Positions 26,976 through 35,483 of a stretch of DNA of 64,000 nt are shown one piece after another. The stretch comes from Rhizobium sp. 32-5/1 (GTDB lineage Bacteria > Pseudomonadota > Alphaproteobacteria > Rhizobiales > Rhizobiaceae): positions 186,001-250,000 of the forward strand of contig NZ_CP120640.1 of assembly GCF_029537235.1 (NCBI RefSeq), written 5' to 3'. The first letter of the stretch is position 1; each line of letters begins with the position of its first letter. A program made the translations under genes and the position numbers. Below the pieces are notes generated by a model. It worked only from the letters and a program-made list of their open reading frames with translations. It searched no databases and was not told the origin of the DNA.

Positions 26976-27823
26976 GCCGTAACTCCCTTCCGTTGCAACA
27001 GCCCCAGTCCATCGCCAAGCAGAGCAAAACCAAGGCCGAGGGAGATCGCGGCTAAACCAGGGAACAGGCAGATCCACCATGCCTGCTGGACGAAAGCCTG
27101 TCCGTCGGCGATCATCACGCCCCATTCGGCCAGCGGTGGCTGCGCGCCCATACCCAGAAACCCGAAGCTTGCACCGGCGAGCATGACGAGCACCGCATCA
27201 CTGACCGCGTAGGCTATGACCGGTCCGACAGCGTTCGGCAGCACATGATGGCTGAGAATGGTGGCCGGCTGATAGCCGAGGCATTTGGCCGCCTGGATAT
27301 ATTCGCTTTCGCGGATGGTCAGCACCTGCGCCCGTACCAGCCGCGCATAACTGACCCAGCCGACCAGCGTCAGCGCCAGGATGAAGTTGAGCAACCCCGG
27401 TCCGAGCACGCCGACAATGGCCAGCACCAGCACGAAGAAGGGGAACGCGACGGTCAGGTCATAGATGCGCATGAATACGTTATCGACCACCCCGCCGAAA
27501 TAGCCGCTCAACAGCCCGATCGTCGTACCGATCAGGAGGGGCGGAAGTACCCCGACCACGCAGAGCAGAAGATCGACCCGGCTTGCGAAAAGAACCCGCG
27601 AGAAGACGTCGCGGCCAACCTGGTCCGTGCCGAACCAATGGGCGGCACTCGGCGGCGAAAGCATGTTCATGATGTCGATGGCATCGGGATCATAGGGCGC
27701 GATCGCCGAAGCGGCCAGTGCCGTCACCAGCCATCCACCAAGAATGACGAGTGCAATCAGCATGGTGGGCGTAATGATGCGGGCGGGCGGCGCGGTTTGC
27801 ACCAGAATGGGGCTGTCAGCCAT
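26972..27823 (-). CDS. Peptide ABC transporter permease (DppC type)
   Basis: This 283-residue inner-membrane permease has a first helix LIALVILGGWLVTALAASAIAPYDPDAIDI, the DppC-typical HWFGTDQVGRDVFSRVLFASR segment and the EAA loop QAAKCLGYQPATILSHHVLPN. About six helices are predicted. It is encoded 11 bases after the DppB-type gene. Together with that gene product it forms the pore for a peptide or amide-like ligand. Confidence 0.91.
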   Translation of the reverse strand: MADSPILVQTAPPARIITPTMLIALVILGGWLVTALAASAIAPYDPDAIDIMNMLSPPSAAHWFGTDQVGRDVFSRVLFASRVDLLLCVVGVLPPLLIGTTIGLLSGYFGGVVDNVFMRIYDLTVAFPFFVLVLAIVGVLGPGLLNFILALTLVGWVSYARLVRAQVLTIRESEYIQAAKCLGYQPATILSHHVLPNAVGPVIAYAVSDAVLVMLAGASFGFLGMGAQPPLAEWGVMIADGQAFVQQAWWICLFPGLAAISLGLGFALLGDGLGLLQRKGVTA

Positions 27824-27834
27824 GGGCGATCTCC

Positions 27835-28773
27835 TCAGAGCCGGACGCGCGGGTCGATAAAGGCGGTGAGCAGGTCCACCATCAGCGTGATCAGGACGGT
27901 CGAGACCGCAAAGATCAGCGTCAGGCCCTGCACGACGTAATAGTCACGGCCGAGCAACGCATTGACCATCAGCGTGCCAAGGCCGGGCACCGCATAGACG
28001 GTTTCTACGATGATGGCGCCGCCGATCATGAAAGCCACCATGACGCCGAGCAGGTTGAGGGTCGGCAGCACGGCGTTCGGCAACATGGTCTGCCAGAAGA
28101 TTTGCCGTTCCGTCGCGCCCTGCGCCCGCGCGGCCGTGACGAAGTCGGCCGTCGTCTTTTCAATGAGAGCGGCGCGCAGGCTCTGCGTCAGAACCGGTAC
28201 CAGCCAGATGGCCGTCGACAGGGCTGGCAGGAAGAGGTGATGAAGATGCCCCGCGAAACCGGTGCCGTAACCCGAGACGGGGAACCAGCCCAGGCTGACG
28301 CCGAAGAAGCGCGACATCATGATACCCAGCCAGAACACCGGGATGGTGAGGCCGGCAATCCCCACCAGACGAATGATCTGGTCGGCGATGCCGCCTGGAC
28401 GCCGGGCGCCGAGGATGGCGAGCGCTACAGTCGGCGGTATGGCGAGGCACAGCACGTAGCCGGTCAGGAAGAGTGTCGGCCACATGAACTGCTCTATGAG
28501 CTGACTCACCGGCCGCTGAAAGCGCAGCGACAGGCCGATATCGCCCGAAACGAGGTTGGTGAGATAGGTCAGGAACTGGCGCCAGAGTGGCAGATCAAGC
28601 CCATATTGCGAACGGATCGCCGCGATGGTCTCGGGGCTCGCCCTCTCCCCGGCCATAAGCCGCGCGGGATCGCCCGGGGCCATGTGGACCAAGAGAAACG
28701 TCACAAGGCTGATGCCCGCGAGCACGCCGATCAATTGCAGCAGGCGCCGCGCAATGAGTTGCAGAAGGGACAA
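27835..28773 (-). CDS. Peptide ABC transporter permease (DppB type)
   Basis: This 312-residue protein has the DppB N-terminus (RRLLQLIGVLAGISLVTFLLVHMAPGDPARLM), the EAA-like loop TAARAQGATERQIFWQTMLPNAVLP and the C-terminal VYAVPGLGTLMVNALLGRDYYVVQG block. It lies 22 bases after the apparent end of the binding-protein frame. It is the second transmembrane subunit of the importer. Confidence 0.91.
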   Translation of the reverse strand: MSLLQLIARRLLQLIGVLAGISLVTFLLVHMAPGDPARLMAGERASPETIAAIRSQYGLDLPLWRQFLTYLTNLVSGDIGLSLRFQRPVSQLIEQFMWPTLFLTGYVLCLAIPPTVALAILGARRPGGIADQIIRLVGIAGLTIPVFWLGIMMSRFFGVSLGWFPVSGYGTGFAGHLHHLFLPALSTAIWLVPVLTQSLRAALIEKTTADFVTAARAQGATERQIFWQTMLPNAVLPTLNLLGVMVAFMIGGAIIVETVYAVPGLGTLMVNALLGRDYYVVQGLTLIFAVSTVLITLMVDLLTAFIDPRVRL

Positions 28774-28795
28774 ATCCGGTTCTCCGGTTCGAGCG

Positions 28796-30382
28796 TCAAG
28801 GGCACGCCCCTATTCTGGGGCGCGCTTGAGTCGGATCACTGGCCGATGGACGTCTCTTCCAGGGTCCATTGCAGCGAGGGGTCAGCTTGAGGCCTTGCAG
28901 ACGCTTGGAATAGGCAACAGCATTCGGCGCATAGTAGAGCGGAATCTGCGCGACCTCTTCCGTGGTGACCTTCTGGATTTCCTTGTAGATCTCCGCGCGC
29001 TTGACCGGTTCGGCCTCCTTGGTGCCCTGCTCGACGAGCTCGTCCACCTTCGGGTTCGCATAGAAGGTGTTGTAGGAGTTGGAACCGCAGCTTCCACACA
29101 CCGCCCAGCGGACGGCGAGATCGGGATCGGGCGTCTCGTTGTACCACCAGTTGGCCGCAGCGTCGTAGTCGCCCTTGCCGGTGGCATCCCACCAGGCGCC
29201 GCTGTCGACATTGACGATGACCGGCTTCAGGCCGATCGCCTGCCACTGCGCCTGGATGAGCAGCGCCGTCTGCTGGGAGGGCGCGTCTGCCGCCGCCAGG
29301 ATCTTCACTTCGTGCCCCACCATGCCGGATTCGGCGAGCAGTTCCTTCGCCTTGGCGGGATCGTAGGCAATGCCTGGATAATCCTTGTCATGGAAATCGA
29401 CGCTGCCCGGCAGCGTGGTGTTTGCCGGCTCGGCATAACCGCGCGTGATGGCCTTGGCCATCGCCTTGTTGTCGATCGCCATGCCAGCCGCCTGCCGGGC
29501 CTTCAGATTGGAGAAGGGCTCGCGCTTGTGGTTGAGCAGGGTCATGTAGATGGTGGTCGAGGGCTCCAACCGCATATCGATTGTATCGACCGCCTTCAAC
29601 TCGTCGACCTGCGCCCATGGCACCGCCCGCACGGCATCGATCTCGCCGGCCTTCAACATAGCGATGCGGGTTTCAGGCGAGGCAACCTCGATCAGTTCGA
29701 CCGTGGCGTCCGACTTCGGATAACCCTTGCGCCAGTAATGCGAATTGGGTTCAAGGATGAGCCTTTCGTTCGGCTTCCACTGCTTGACCTCGTAGGGACC
29801 GGACGTAACCGGAACGCTGGCAAAGGCTGCTTCTTCGCCTCGCTTCTCGACATCAGCCTTGGAGACGATGCCCATGTTCCAGATCTCCGCGTTCCCGAGG
29901 AATGGCGCGAAAGCCGACTTGAGCGTGACCAACACGGTCTTCGGATCGGCTGCCGTCACCGACTCCACCGCACCGAGCGGTGCGGGATAAGCCGACTTCT
30001 TGTCGCTGCGAATTCGCTCGAGGCTGAACGCCACGTCACTAGCTGTGATCGGCGAGCCGTCGGAGAAATTCGCATCGCGCAAATGAAAGGTGTAGGTCTT
30101 GCCGTCCGGCGAAATCTCCCATTTTTCTGCCAGCCCCGGCTCCAGCGCGCCCGTTTCGGAGTTGCGGCGCAGCAGGCGTGAGTAGAGCTGGCCATAGGTT
30201 TCGATGTTGCCCGCAGCCGCCGAACGCATCGGGTCCAGTGTCGTCGTCTGGTAAGGCGAAACGATGCGGATGGCATCGTCGGCGAAGGCCGGAACGGCCC
30301 AACACAAACCCATCGCGACGAGGGCAGCCCCGTGCAACACCGCGCCCGCAGCCCGCGTGCGGGATCCGCTAAAGGAATTCAT
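28796..30382 (-). CDS. Peptide ABC transporter substrate-binding protein (DppA, family 5), altered C-terminus
   Basis: This is a periplasmic binding protein with a Sec signal (VLHGAALVAMGLCWAVPAFADD) and the SBP_bac_5 pattern (PYQTTTLDPMRSAAAGN, PGLAEKWEISPDGKTYTFHLRDANFSDG). The visible frame ends with an odd Arg/Pro-rich tail (residues after LKLTP) at 28796. Adding one C to the run at 28878-28881 gives the normal ending SLQWTLEETSIGQ and a stop at 28836, for 515 residues. It is first in the minus-strand importer/amidase cluster, so its ligand is expected to be a peptide or oligoamide. Confidence 0.88.
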   Translation of the reverse strand: MNSFSGSRTRAAGAVLHGAALVAMGLCWAVPAFADDAIRIVSPYQTTTLDPMRSAAAGNIETYGQLYSRLLRRNSETGALEPGLAEKWEISPDGKTYTFHLRDANFSDGSPITASDVAFSLERIRSDKKSAYPAPLGAVESVTAADPKTVLVTLKSAFAPFLGNAEIWNMGIVSKADVEKRGEEAAFASVPVTSGPYEVKQWKPNERLILEPNSHYWRKGYPKSDATVELIEVASPETRIAMLKAGEIDAVRAVPWAQVDELKAVDTIDMRLEPSTTIYMTLLNHKREPFSNLKARQAAGMAIDNKAMAKAITRGYAEPANTTLPGSVDFHDKDYPGIAYDPAKAKELLAESGMVGHEVKILAAADAPSQQTALLIQAQWQAIGLKPVIVNVDSGAWWDATGKGDYDAAANWWYNETPDPDLAVRWAVCGSCGSNSYNTFYANPKVDELVEQGTKEAEPVKRAEIYKEIQKVTTEEVAQIPLYYAPNAVAYSKRLQGLKLTPRCNGPWKRRPSASDPTQARPRIGACP

Positions 30383-30539
30383 CTTGTTCTCCTCCCGGTA
30401 TTTCTCTTGTGCCTTTCGGCATGGGCAGAGGTTACGGGATATTTCTAACTTATGTCAACACAAAAGTTGAAAAGATAACATAAGGCCACTGCTAGATCAC
30501 AAACCCTGGCGCCCGGGTTAGCGACGGCGCCTTGATCGA

Positions 30540-30681
30540 CTAATCTGTGGATCGTCCGCTGCGCGCCAGGCATGCATTGCGGCTTCAGGACACAGTTCTT
30601 GCATGCCGAAGTGCGGTAGCGGATCGCCCGGTTGCGGCTGTGTTTGCCCAACGGCCGGAGCGTCTGACCAGCTGGGCAGCG
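30540..30681 (-). mobile_element. Fragment of an IS1182-type transposase
   Basis: The minus strand encodes CPAGQTLRPLGKHSR... IRYRTSACKNCVLKPQC, followed by a short Arg-rich stretch. This is the cysteine motif seen between halves of IS1182-family DDE transposases (CPxG ... YRxSxCxxCxLKxQC). Only about 47 residues remain, and no terminal repeats are visible. It is joined in frame to the truncated LysR gene to its right. Family assignment rests on motif memory. Confidence 0.6.
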
Positions 30682-31170
30682 GATCGTATCGCTGGCTTCG
30701 TCATGGACGAACGCGATATCGAGCTGTCGCTGGCGGATTGCCGGAATCAGTTCCGAAGGATCTCGTTCGAGATAGTCGAGCAGAACCTCGGGATGCCGGG
30801 CATCACAATCCTTGAGCAGATCCTACAGAAAGCCGGAGGTCAGCGACGAGTAGATGCCGATGCGGACACGGCCGCGCTCGCCCCGTCCGATCACGCCGAC
30901 ATCGCGCTCGGCCGTTTCGAGTTCGGTCACGACATTGCGCGCGCGTGTGAGAAACAGCTCGCCGGCTGGCGTCAGGCGAACACCGCCTGAATGACGCGAG
31001 AACAGCGAGGCACCGATCCCATCCTCGAGATCGCGTATGCCTCGACTGATGGCCGAGACCTCGACACCGAGAGAGGCCGCCGCCTGACGGAAACTGCCAT
31101 GCTCGGCGGCGGCAATCACATATCTCAACTGGCGCAGGTCGATGGCCAATCCGCATGCTCCTTCTTGCAA
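30682..31170 (-). pseudogene. LysR-family regulator, truncated remnant
   Basis: The N-terminal winged HTH is intact (DLRQLRYVIAAAEHGSFRQA, LGVEVSAISRGIRDLEDGIGASLFSR). A TAG at 30823-30825 then interrupts SSLTSGFL|DLLKDCD, most likely from C-to-T in a CAG codon. The effector domain continues in the same frame (HPEVLLDYLERDPSELIPAI, LDIAFVHDEASDTIR) and ends abruptly where the transposase fragment begins. The start is ATG 31170 or TTG 31149. Unlike the single-base deletions elsewhere, this gene is truly dead. Confidence 0.75.
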
Positions 31171-31216
31171 AATGTTCTTGACCCCACACTGATTGGTATC
31201 GGACCTGATGCCTGGA

Positions 31217-32866
31217 TCACCGCGATGTGGCCGCGATCTGCTCTCCCGTCATGACCCGGCTTTCGCGCAGCGCGCCCTGTCGCTTGAGGATGGGATAGGC
31301 GATGGCGGCGATATGGGCGTTGATCCGCTTGAGATCGCGCAGGATGTCGAGATGCAGCGAACTGGTCTGCATGCTGTCGATCATCCCGTCGCGCAGGCGC
31401 GCCATATGGTTGGCGGCCGATCGTTCCTCCAGATGGCGGATATCGACTTTGGATTCCACCAATTGGCGGGCCAGCTGCGTGTCGCCGGTGACCAGAATGC
31501 TCTGCGCCAGCCGCAGGTTTTCCAGTGTGACCCGGTAGAGTTCCTCGATCTCGGAAGCGCCCTCGGCCGAGAAGCTCAACTGGTTGCGGATCTTCTTGTC
31601 CACCAGGTCGCGCAGGTTCCGGTCGACAATATCGCCGATGTGCTCAAGGTTCGTGGCATAGCCGATGATCTCGCTGGACCGCTGCTCGTCCTTCTCGTCG
31701 AGAGCGGAACGGTTGAGTTTGGCGAGGTACAATTTGACCGCGCTGTTCAGCCGATCGACCTCATCGTCCATGGCGGCAATGCCGGAAGAGCGGACCGTGT
31801 CGTTCTTTCTGAGTGCCTCAAGGTTCGTCTGCAGCATCCTGGTGATGCAATCGCCGATGCGAAGGGTTTCGCGAGCAGCCCCGGCAAGCGCAAGGGCTGG
31901 CGTATCGAGGCTGTCGGGATCGAGATGACGGGGACCGCCCTCGATCTCCGTGACTTCCGGAAGGATACGGCGCATCAGAGCAGACAGCGGCCGCAGCACC
32001 GGCAGCATGAGCACGGCAAGCAGGATGTTGAAGGCGATATGCGCATCGACGATGAGGGCTGCCGGTCCCTGGCTTACCTCCGAAAGGAGTGCCGCAGCCG
32101 TTTCGATGAATGGCAGAACCACGACACATCCGATCAGACGCACCAGCATGTTGCCGATGGTCACGCGACGTGCCAGCGCACCATCGTTCAGAGTTCCGAG
32201 GACCGGCGGGATAGCGCCGCCAAGATTGGCGCCGAGCACCAGAGCGATACCGAGTGCAGGTGTCACGGTCCCGCTTGCGGCCAGCGACATTGCCAGGAGG
32301 ACGATTGCAAGGCTGGAGGAGGCTGCGACCGCAAGCACGGCCGCGACGACCACGGCAAGCAGCGGCACCGCGTCGAGCGATGCCATCAAGGCGACCAGCA
32401 CGCGGGAATGCTGCATGGGCTCGGTCGCCTGACCGAGAAGCCGCAACGACAGCAGCATCAATCCAAGCCCAAGGACGGCGCGCGACAGGCCCTTGGCGGG
32501 CTTGGAATGGCTGAAGCCAAAAGCAAACACGCCGGCCGCGATCATCAACGGTGCCAGAAAGTGAAGATTGAATGCGAGGATGCGCGTTACCAGGCTCGTG
32601 CCGACATTGGCCCCAAGCATGATCGCCTGGGCCATCATCGAGCTCATGAAACCGCTTCCGGCAAACGAGGCCGTCATCAGCGCTGTTGCCGTGCTGCTCT
32701 GTAGAGCAAGGGTCGCGAGAAGACCGACCCCAAAAGCAAGCAGCCGGTTCCTCGTACCGGAGCCGATCCACCGGCGCAGTCGCACGCCGAAGGATCGGAT
32801 TACGCCGGTTTTCACCAGACGAAGACCCCACAGCAGAAGTGCGACTGCGCCAATAAGATCAAGCAT
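31217..32866 (-). CDS. Na+/Pi-cotransporter family protein (NptA/PhoU-like domains)
   Basis: This 549-residue membrane protein has two inverted Na/Pi repeats, with QSSTATALMTASF and GANVGTS in the first and the second repeat around VLGANLGGAIPPVLGT. A long C-terminal cytoplasmic PhoU-like helical region follows (about residues 340-540, EIIGYATNLEHIGDIVDRNLRDLV). Bacterial relatives move phosphate, some outward. It lies 39 bases after tdh on the same strand, in an apparent operon that begins with palB- and palA-like genes. It could manage the phosphate released by C-P bond hydrolysis; that link is inferred. Confidence 0.88.
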   Translation of the reverse strand: MLDLIGAVALLLWGLRLVKTGVIRSFGVRLRRWIGSGTRNRLLAFGVGLLATLALQSSTATALMTASFAGSGFMSSMMAQAIMLGANVGTSLVTRILAFNLHFLAPLMIAAGVFAFGFSHSKPAKGLSRAVLGLGLMLLSLRLLGQATEPMQHSRVLVALMASLDAVPLLAVVVAAVLAVAASSSLAIVLLAMSLAASGTVTPALGIALVLGANLGGAIPPVLGTLNDGALARRVTIGNMLVRLIGCVVVLPFIETAAALLSEVSQGPAALIVDAHIAFNILLAVLMLPVLRPLSALMRRILPEVTEIEGGPRHLDPDSLDTPALALAGAARETLRIGDCITRMLQTNLEALRKNDTVRSSGIAAMDDEVDRLNSAVKLYLAKLNRSALDEKDEQRSSEIIGYATNLEHIGDIVDRNLRDLVDKKIRNQLSFSAEGASEIEELYRVTLENLRLAQSILVTGDTQLARQLVESKVDIRHLEERSAANHMARLRDGMIDSMQTSSLHLDILRDLKRINAHIAAIAYPILKRQGALRESRVMTGEQIAATSR

Positions 32867-32905
32867 GGGTATTCTCCGCAGCGATACCTCGTAAAACGAG
32901 CTTCA

Positions 32906-33934
32906 TCAGCTATTCCAGTCCAGGACGATCTTGCCGGAATTGCCGCTTTGCATCGTTTTGAACCCGAGATCATATTCACTGACCGGTAGCCGATGGGTAA
33001 TGACCTTACGGACATCAAGCCCGCTTTGCAGCATGGCCAACATCTTGTGCCAGGTCTCAAACATCTCTCGACCATAGATGCCCTTTACTGTGAGCATCTT
33101 GAACACGACCTTGGTCCAGTCGACGGGAGCTGGCCGCGCGGGAATGCCGAGCATGGCAATCTTTCCACCCATGACGAGATGATTGACCATCTGGTCGAAG
33201 GCAGCCGGCGCGCCACTCATCTCCAGGCCAATGTCGAAACCTTCCTTCATCCCGAGGCGGGCTTTGACGGAAGAGAGGTCTTCTCTACTGACATCGACGG
33301 GGATGACGTCTGCGACTTCTGCGGCTAGCGCCAGGCGGTTTGGATTGATGTCAGTAATCACCACGTGACGCGCTCCGACGTGACGCGCAACGGCGGCACT
33401 CATTATGCCGATCGGCCCCGCACCCGTGATCAGGACATCTTCGCCCACAAGGTCGAAGGAGAGTGCTGTGTGGACAGCGTTGCCGAGCGGATCGAGGATC
33501 GCGCCAAGATCGTCATCGATTGCGTCAGGAAGCGGCACAACGTTGAAAGCCGGTAGTCGGAGATACTCGGCAAAGGCACCCGGTATATTGACGCCTATGC
33601 CCTTCGTCTCAGGATCGAGATGGAACCGTCCCCCGCGCGCGGCCCGGCTGTTAAGACCAATAACATGGCCTTCGCCCGAAACTCTCTGCCCGATGGCGAG
33701 ATTGTGGACATTGGCACCGAGTTCCACGATCTCACCGGCGTATTCATGCCCCACCACCATCGGCACGGGGACGGTTCGCTGCGCCCACTCATCCCATGCA
33801 TAGATATGGATATCTGTCCCACAAATCCCCGTCTTGTTGATCTTGATCAGGACATCATCTGGACCAATCGAAGGGATCGGGCGATCATCGAGCCAAAGGC
33901 CGGGTTGCGCTTCCGCTTTAACAAGAGCTCTCAT
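32906..33934 (-). CDS. tdh: L-threonine 3-dehydrogenase, lacking structural-zinc cysteines
   Basis: This 342-residue MDR enzyme would oxidise L-threonine to 2-amino-3-ketobutyrate with NAD. The catalytic zinc ligands Cys38, His63 and Glu64 match E. coli Tdh numbering (GICGTDIHIYAWDEWAQ, VVGHEYAGE). The Rossmann block ITGAGPIGIMSAAVARHVGARHVVITD and the end YGREMFETWHKM are strongly conserved. The four structural-zinc Cys (93, 96, 99, 107 in E. coli) are Gly, Ser, Ala and Asp here. It lies downstream of kbl with 20 bases between. The identification is firm, while the exact substrate could differ. Confidence 0.9.
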   Translation of the reverse strand: MRALVKAEAQPGLWLDDRPIPSIGPDDVLIKINKTGICGTDIHIYAWDEWAQRTVPVPMVVGHEYAGEIVELGANVHNLAIGQRVSGEGHVIGLNSRAARGGRFHLDPETKGIGVNIPGAFAEYLRLPAFNVVPLPDAIDDDLGAILDPLGNAVHTALSFDLVGEDVLITGAGPIGIMSAAVARHVGARHVVITDINPNRLALAAEVADVIPVDVSREDLSSVKARLGMKEGFDIGLEMSGAPAAFDQMVNHLVMGGKIAMLGIPARPAPVDWTKVVFKMLTVKGIYGREMFETWHKMLAMLQSGLDVRKVITHRLPVSEYDLGFKTMQSGNSGKIVLDWNS

Positions 33935-33954
33935 GAAAACACCTCTGTTCAACA

Positions 33955-35154
33955 TCAGATGACGCCCAACGACTTGCCCGCGTCGATGAAAGCATCGATC
34001 GCGAAATCGACGTCCTGTTCGGTCAGCGCTGCGGACATCTGGGTCCTGATTCGCGCCCTGCCCTTGGGCACGACGGGGAAGAAGAAGCCGGCGACATAGA
34101 CGCCACGCTCATCCAAAGCTTGAGCCATATCCTGTGCGAGGCGCGCTTCATGCAGCATCACGGGAATGATCGGCGTCTTCCCAGGCAGCAGATCAAATCC
34201 GGCCTTCTGCAGACCGGACCGGAAGCGCCCGGTATGGGAGGCAAGTCTCTGCCGACGATCATCCGCTTTCTCGGCAATCTCAATCGCCTTGATGGATCCG
34301 GCCGCAACTGCTGGAGCGAGGCTGTTGGAGAAGAGGTAGGGGCGTGATCTTTGACGCAGGAGATCGACGATCGGTTGGGACGCGGCGACGAAACCACCCA
34401 TGGCCCCACCCAGGCTTTTGCCAAGCGTCCCAGTGACGATATCGACCCGCTGATTGACGCCCGTCAATGCCGGTGTTCCACGCCCGGCCTCACCAAGGTG
34501 GCCGGTCGCGTGGCAGTCGTCGACCATCACGAGCGCGTCGTATCGCTCGGCGAGATCACAGATGGCGGCAAGATCGGCCACATATCCGTCCATGGAGAAC
34601 ACACCATCCGTAGCGATCAGCTTGAAGCGCGCCGCGTCGCGGTCAGCTTCCTTAAGCCTGTCCTCCAACTCGTTCATGTCGCCGTTGGCGAACCGGTAGC
34701 GCTTGGCCTTGCAAAGACGCACCCCGTCAATGATCGAGGCGTGATTGAGGCTATCAGAAATGATGGCATCATCCGCTTCCAGCAGCGGTTCGAACACGCC
34801 GCCATTGGCGTCGAAGCAGGCCGCGAACAGGATGGCGTCGTCCTTGCCGAGATACCGTGCAATTGTCTGCTCAAGTTCCCGATGGAGCGTTTGCGTGCCG
34901 CAAATGAAGCGCACCGAGGCCATCCCGAAACCAAACTCATCAAGACCGTTCTTCGCAGCGGCTATGATCTCCGGGTGGTCCGCAAGCCCGAGATAGTTGT
35001 TGGCGCAGAGATTTATTTGCTCTCGCGGACCGTCCTTGGCCGATCTAGAAATCCGACCAGACTGAGGACCAGTGATTTGACGCTCGACTTTCAGAAGTCC
35101 TTCTGCGGTAATAGCTGCCAGCGTCTGGTATAGATGTTCGTTGAATTCGCGCAT
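33955..35154 (-). CDS. kbl: Glycine C-acetyltransferase (2-amino-3-ketobutyrate CoA ligase)
   Basis: This 399-residue fold-type I PLP enzyme cleaves 2-amino-3-ketobutyrate with CoA to glycine and acetyl-CoA. It has the alpha-oxoamine synthase blocks LCANNYLGLADHPE, FICGTQTLHRELE, MVDDCHATGHLGEAGRG and the PLP-Lys region DIVTGTLGKSLGGAMGGF. It precedes tdh, giving the usual threonine-to-glycine pair. Here the pair follows phosphonate genes on one strand, with an 81-base gap to the 79-residue protein. Confidence 0.94.
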   Translation of the reverse strand: MREFNEHLYQTLAAITAEGLLKVERQITGPQSGRISRSAKDGPREQINLCANNYLGLADHPEIIAAAKNGLDEFGFGMASVRFICGTQTLHRELEQTIARYLGKDDAILFAACFDANGGVFEPLLEADDAIISDSLNHASIIDGVRLCKAKRYRFANGDMNELEDRLKEADRDAARFKLIATDGVFSMDGYVADLAAICDLAERYDALVMVDDCHATGHLGEAGRGTPALTGVNQRVDIVTGTLGKSLGGAMGGFVAASQPIVDLLRQRSRPYLFSNSLAPAVAAGSIKAIEIAEKADDRRQRLASHTGRFRSGLQKAGFDLLPGKTPIIPVMLHEARLAQDMAQALDERGVYVAGFFFPVVPKGRARIRTQMSAALTEQDVDFAIDAFIDAGKSLGVI

Positions 35155-35235
35155 TCACACGCTCCCTTCCAGGGTTAATCGTGATACCAGCCCAAGTTGT
35201 TGGAATTCAAAAGCGTTCGCTGCGACCCTGAGTAG

Positions 35236-35475
35236 CTATCGTACGTGCGCCGCCACGGCCTCGGTCCACAGCCATAGCTGGTCCTCGGCACCAAGTGATG
35301 TGGCTTTGCCCTGGACGTATCGTGTTGCCGTTTCAAGGAAGGCCGCGTCCCCGAACGCGGCCTTGAACTGATCAATCTTTTCGAGATCGAACATCAGCGA
35401 GATTTCCTCGCCCTGTTTGACGATTTCCACGCCAAAATCGTGATCGTTGCTGTTGGCGGCACCAATACGTGTCAT
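35236..35475 (-). CDS. Small protein of unknown function in the phosphonate operon
   Basis: This 79-residue soluble protein begins MTRIGAANSNDHDFGVEIVKQGEEISL and ends in a mixed helical stretch (LWLWTEAVAAHVR). There is no signal peptide, membrane helix or cysteine. It starts eight bases after the palA-like stop and is therefore probably co-translated with it. I do not recognise the family. Position suggests an accessory role in the same pathway. Confidence 0.6.
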   Translation of the reverse strand: MTRIGAANSNDHDFGVEIVKQGEEISLMFDLEKIDQFKAAFGDAAFLETATRYVQGKATSLGAEDQLWLWTEAVAAHVR

Positions 35476-35483
35476 GCGCCCCC

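Noticed and set aside
28625..30181. Long plus-strand frame (518 codons) opposite the peptide-binding protein
   Set aside because: It is antisense to a gene with clear family blocks, and its own translation is low-complexity and unlike known proteins.
31193..32704. Long plus-strand frame (503 codons) opposite the Na/Pi transporter
   Set aside because: The His/Asp/Gln-rich translation is typical of the reverse complement of a membrane protein gene.
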